Below, piece after piece: positions 5,206 through 5,239 of a stretch of 5,239 bases of DNA; positions within the stretch are counted from its first letter, which is position 1; every line of letters begins with the position of its first letter. The stretch lies in the NCBI GenBank assembly GCA_900550235.1, contig URRQ01000076.1, positions 1 to 5,239 on the forward strand, written 5' to 3'. This DNA comes from an uncultured Lachnospiraceae bacterium (GTDB taxonomy: Bacteria > Bacillota > Clostridia > Lachnospirales > Lachnospiraceae). Position numbers and translations under genes: made by a program. A model generated the notes under the pieces. It saw only the letters and a program-made list of their open reading frames with translations, did no database searches and was not told where the DNA came from.

Positions 5206-5234
5206 GGAACAGTATCTGAAGTGATAACTGTGCC
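5206..5234. repeat. Imperfect inverted repeat near the right edge
   Basis: The arms GGAACAGTATC (5206-5216) and GATAACTGTGCC (5223-5234) pair over about 10 bp with one mismatch and one bulged A, around the loop TGAAGT. It lies 41 nt after the kinase-like gene's stop codon and may be a 3' stem for that transcript. No T-run follows before the window ends, so a terminator cannot be claimed. Otherwise 5165-5239 shows no gene with a credible ribosome binding site. Confidence 0.4.
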
Positions 5235-5239
5235 ATGAA

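Noticed and set aside
5235..5239. ATG at the right edge as the start of another gene
   Set aside because: No Shine-Dalgarno precedes it and only five bases remain.

Overview
The window looks like a chromosomal segment of an anaerobic low-GC Firmicute, most likely a Clostridia/Lachnospiraceae-type gut bacterium. This rests on AT-rich sequence, strong AGGAGG-type ribosome binding sites, a T-box leader, a clostridial-style flavodiiron protein fusion, and an L13 with the N-terminus MKTYMANPDKIERKWY. The taxonomic call is inference. No insertion sequence, CRISPR array, tRNA or rRNA is visible.

Layout. Positions 1-415 belong to the minus strand: a promoter (387-415), an isoleucine-type T-box leader with its terminator (about 118-380), and the first 8 codons of the controlled gene, probably ileS, which runs off the left edge. 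A divergent intergenic region follows; it holds a perfect 10-bp inverted repeat (427-458) and the promoter (503-531) of a plus-strand gene. That gene (609-2402) encodes a 597-aa flavodiiron protein with four redox modules: metallo-beta-lactamase-like di-iron domain, flavodoxin, flavin reductase and short-spaced rubredoxin. It reads as a fusion of FprA with the high-molecular-weight rubredoxin (Hrb) partner, and is probably a self-contained NAD(P)H-driven O2 and/or NO reductase.

Positions 2403-3481 are the ribosomal protein operon rplM-rpsI (L13, S9). It has a near-consensus promoter overlapped by a 10-bp inverted repeat, a 5' leader hairpin that is a candidate L13 autoregulatory element, and a strong intrinsic terminator. 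These are ordinary housekeeping genes with possibly interesting control sequences.

Positions 3482-5164 hold two co-directional genes 23 bp apart behind an extended -10 promoter. The first encodes a protein with a putative zinc finger at each end of a pRiA4b ORF-3-like domain. The second encodes a small HipA-like kinase-fold protein with recognisable catalytic motifs and a TTG start. Their pairing is the least explained part of the window and the best candidate for an uncharacterised module. The tail (5165-5239) has no gene that I can support, only an imperfect inverted repeat.
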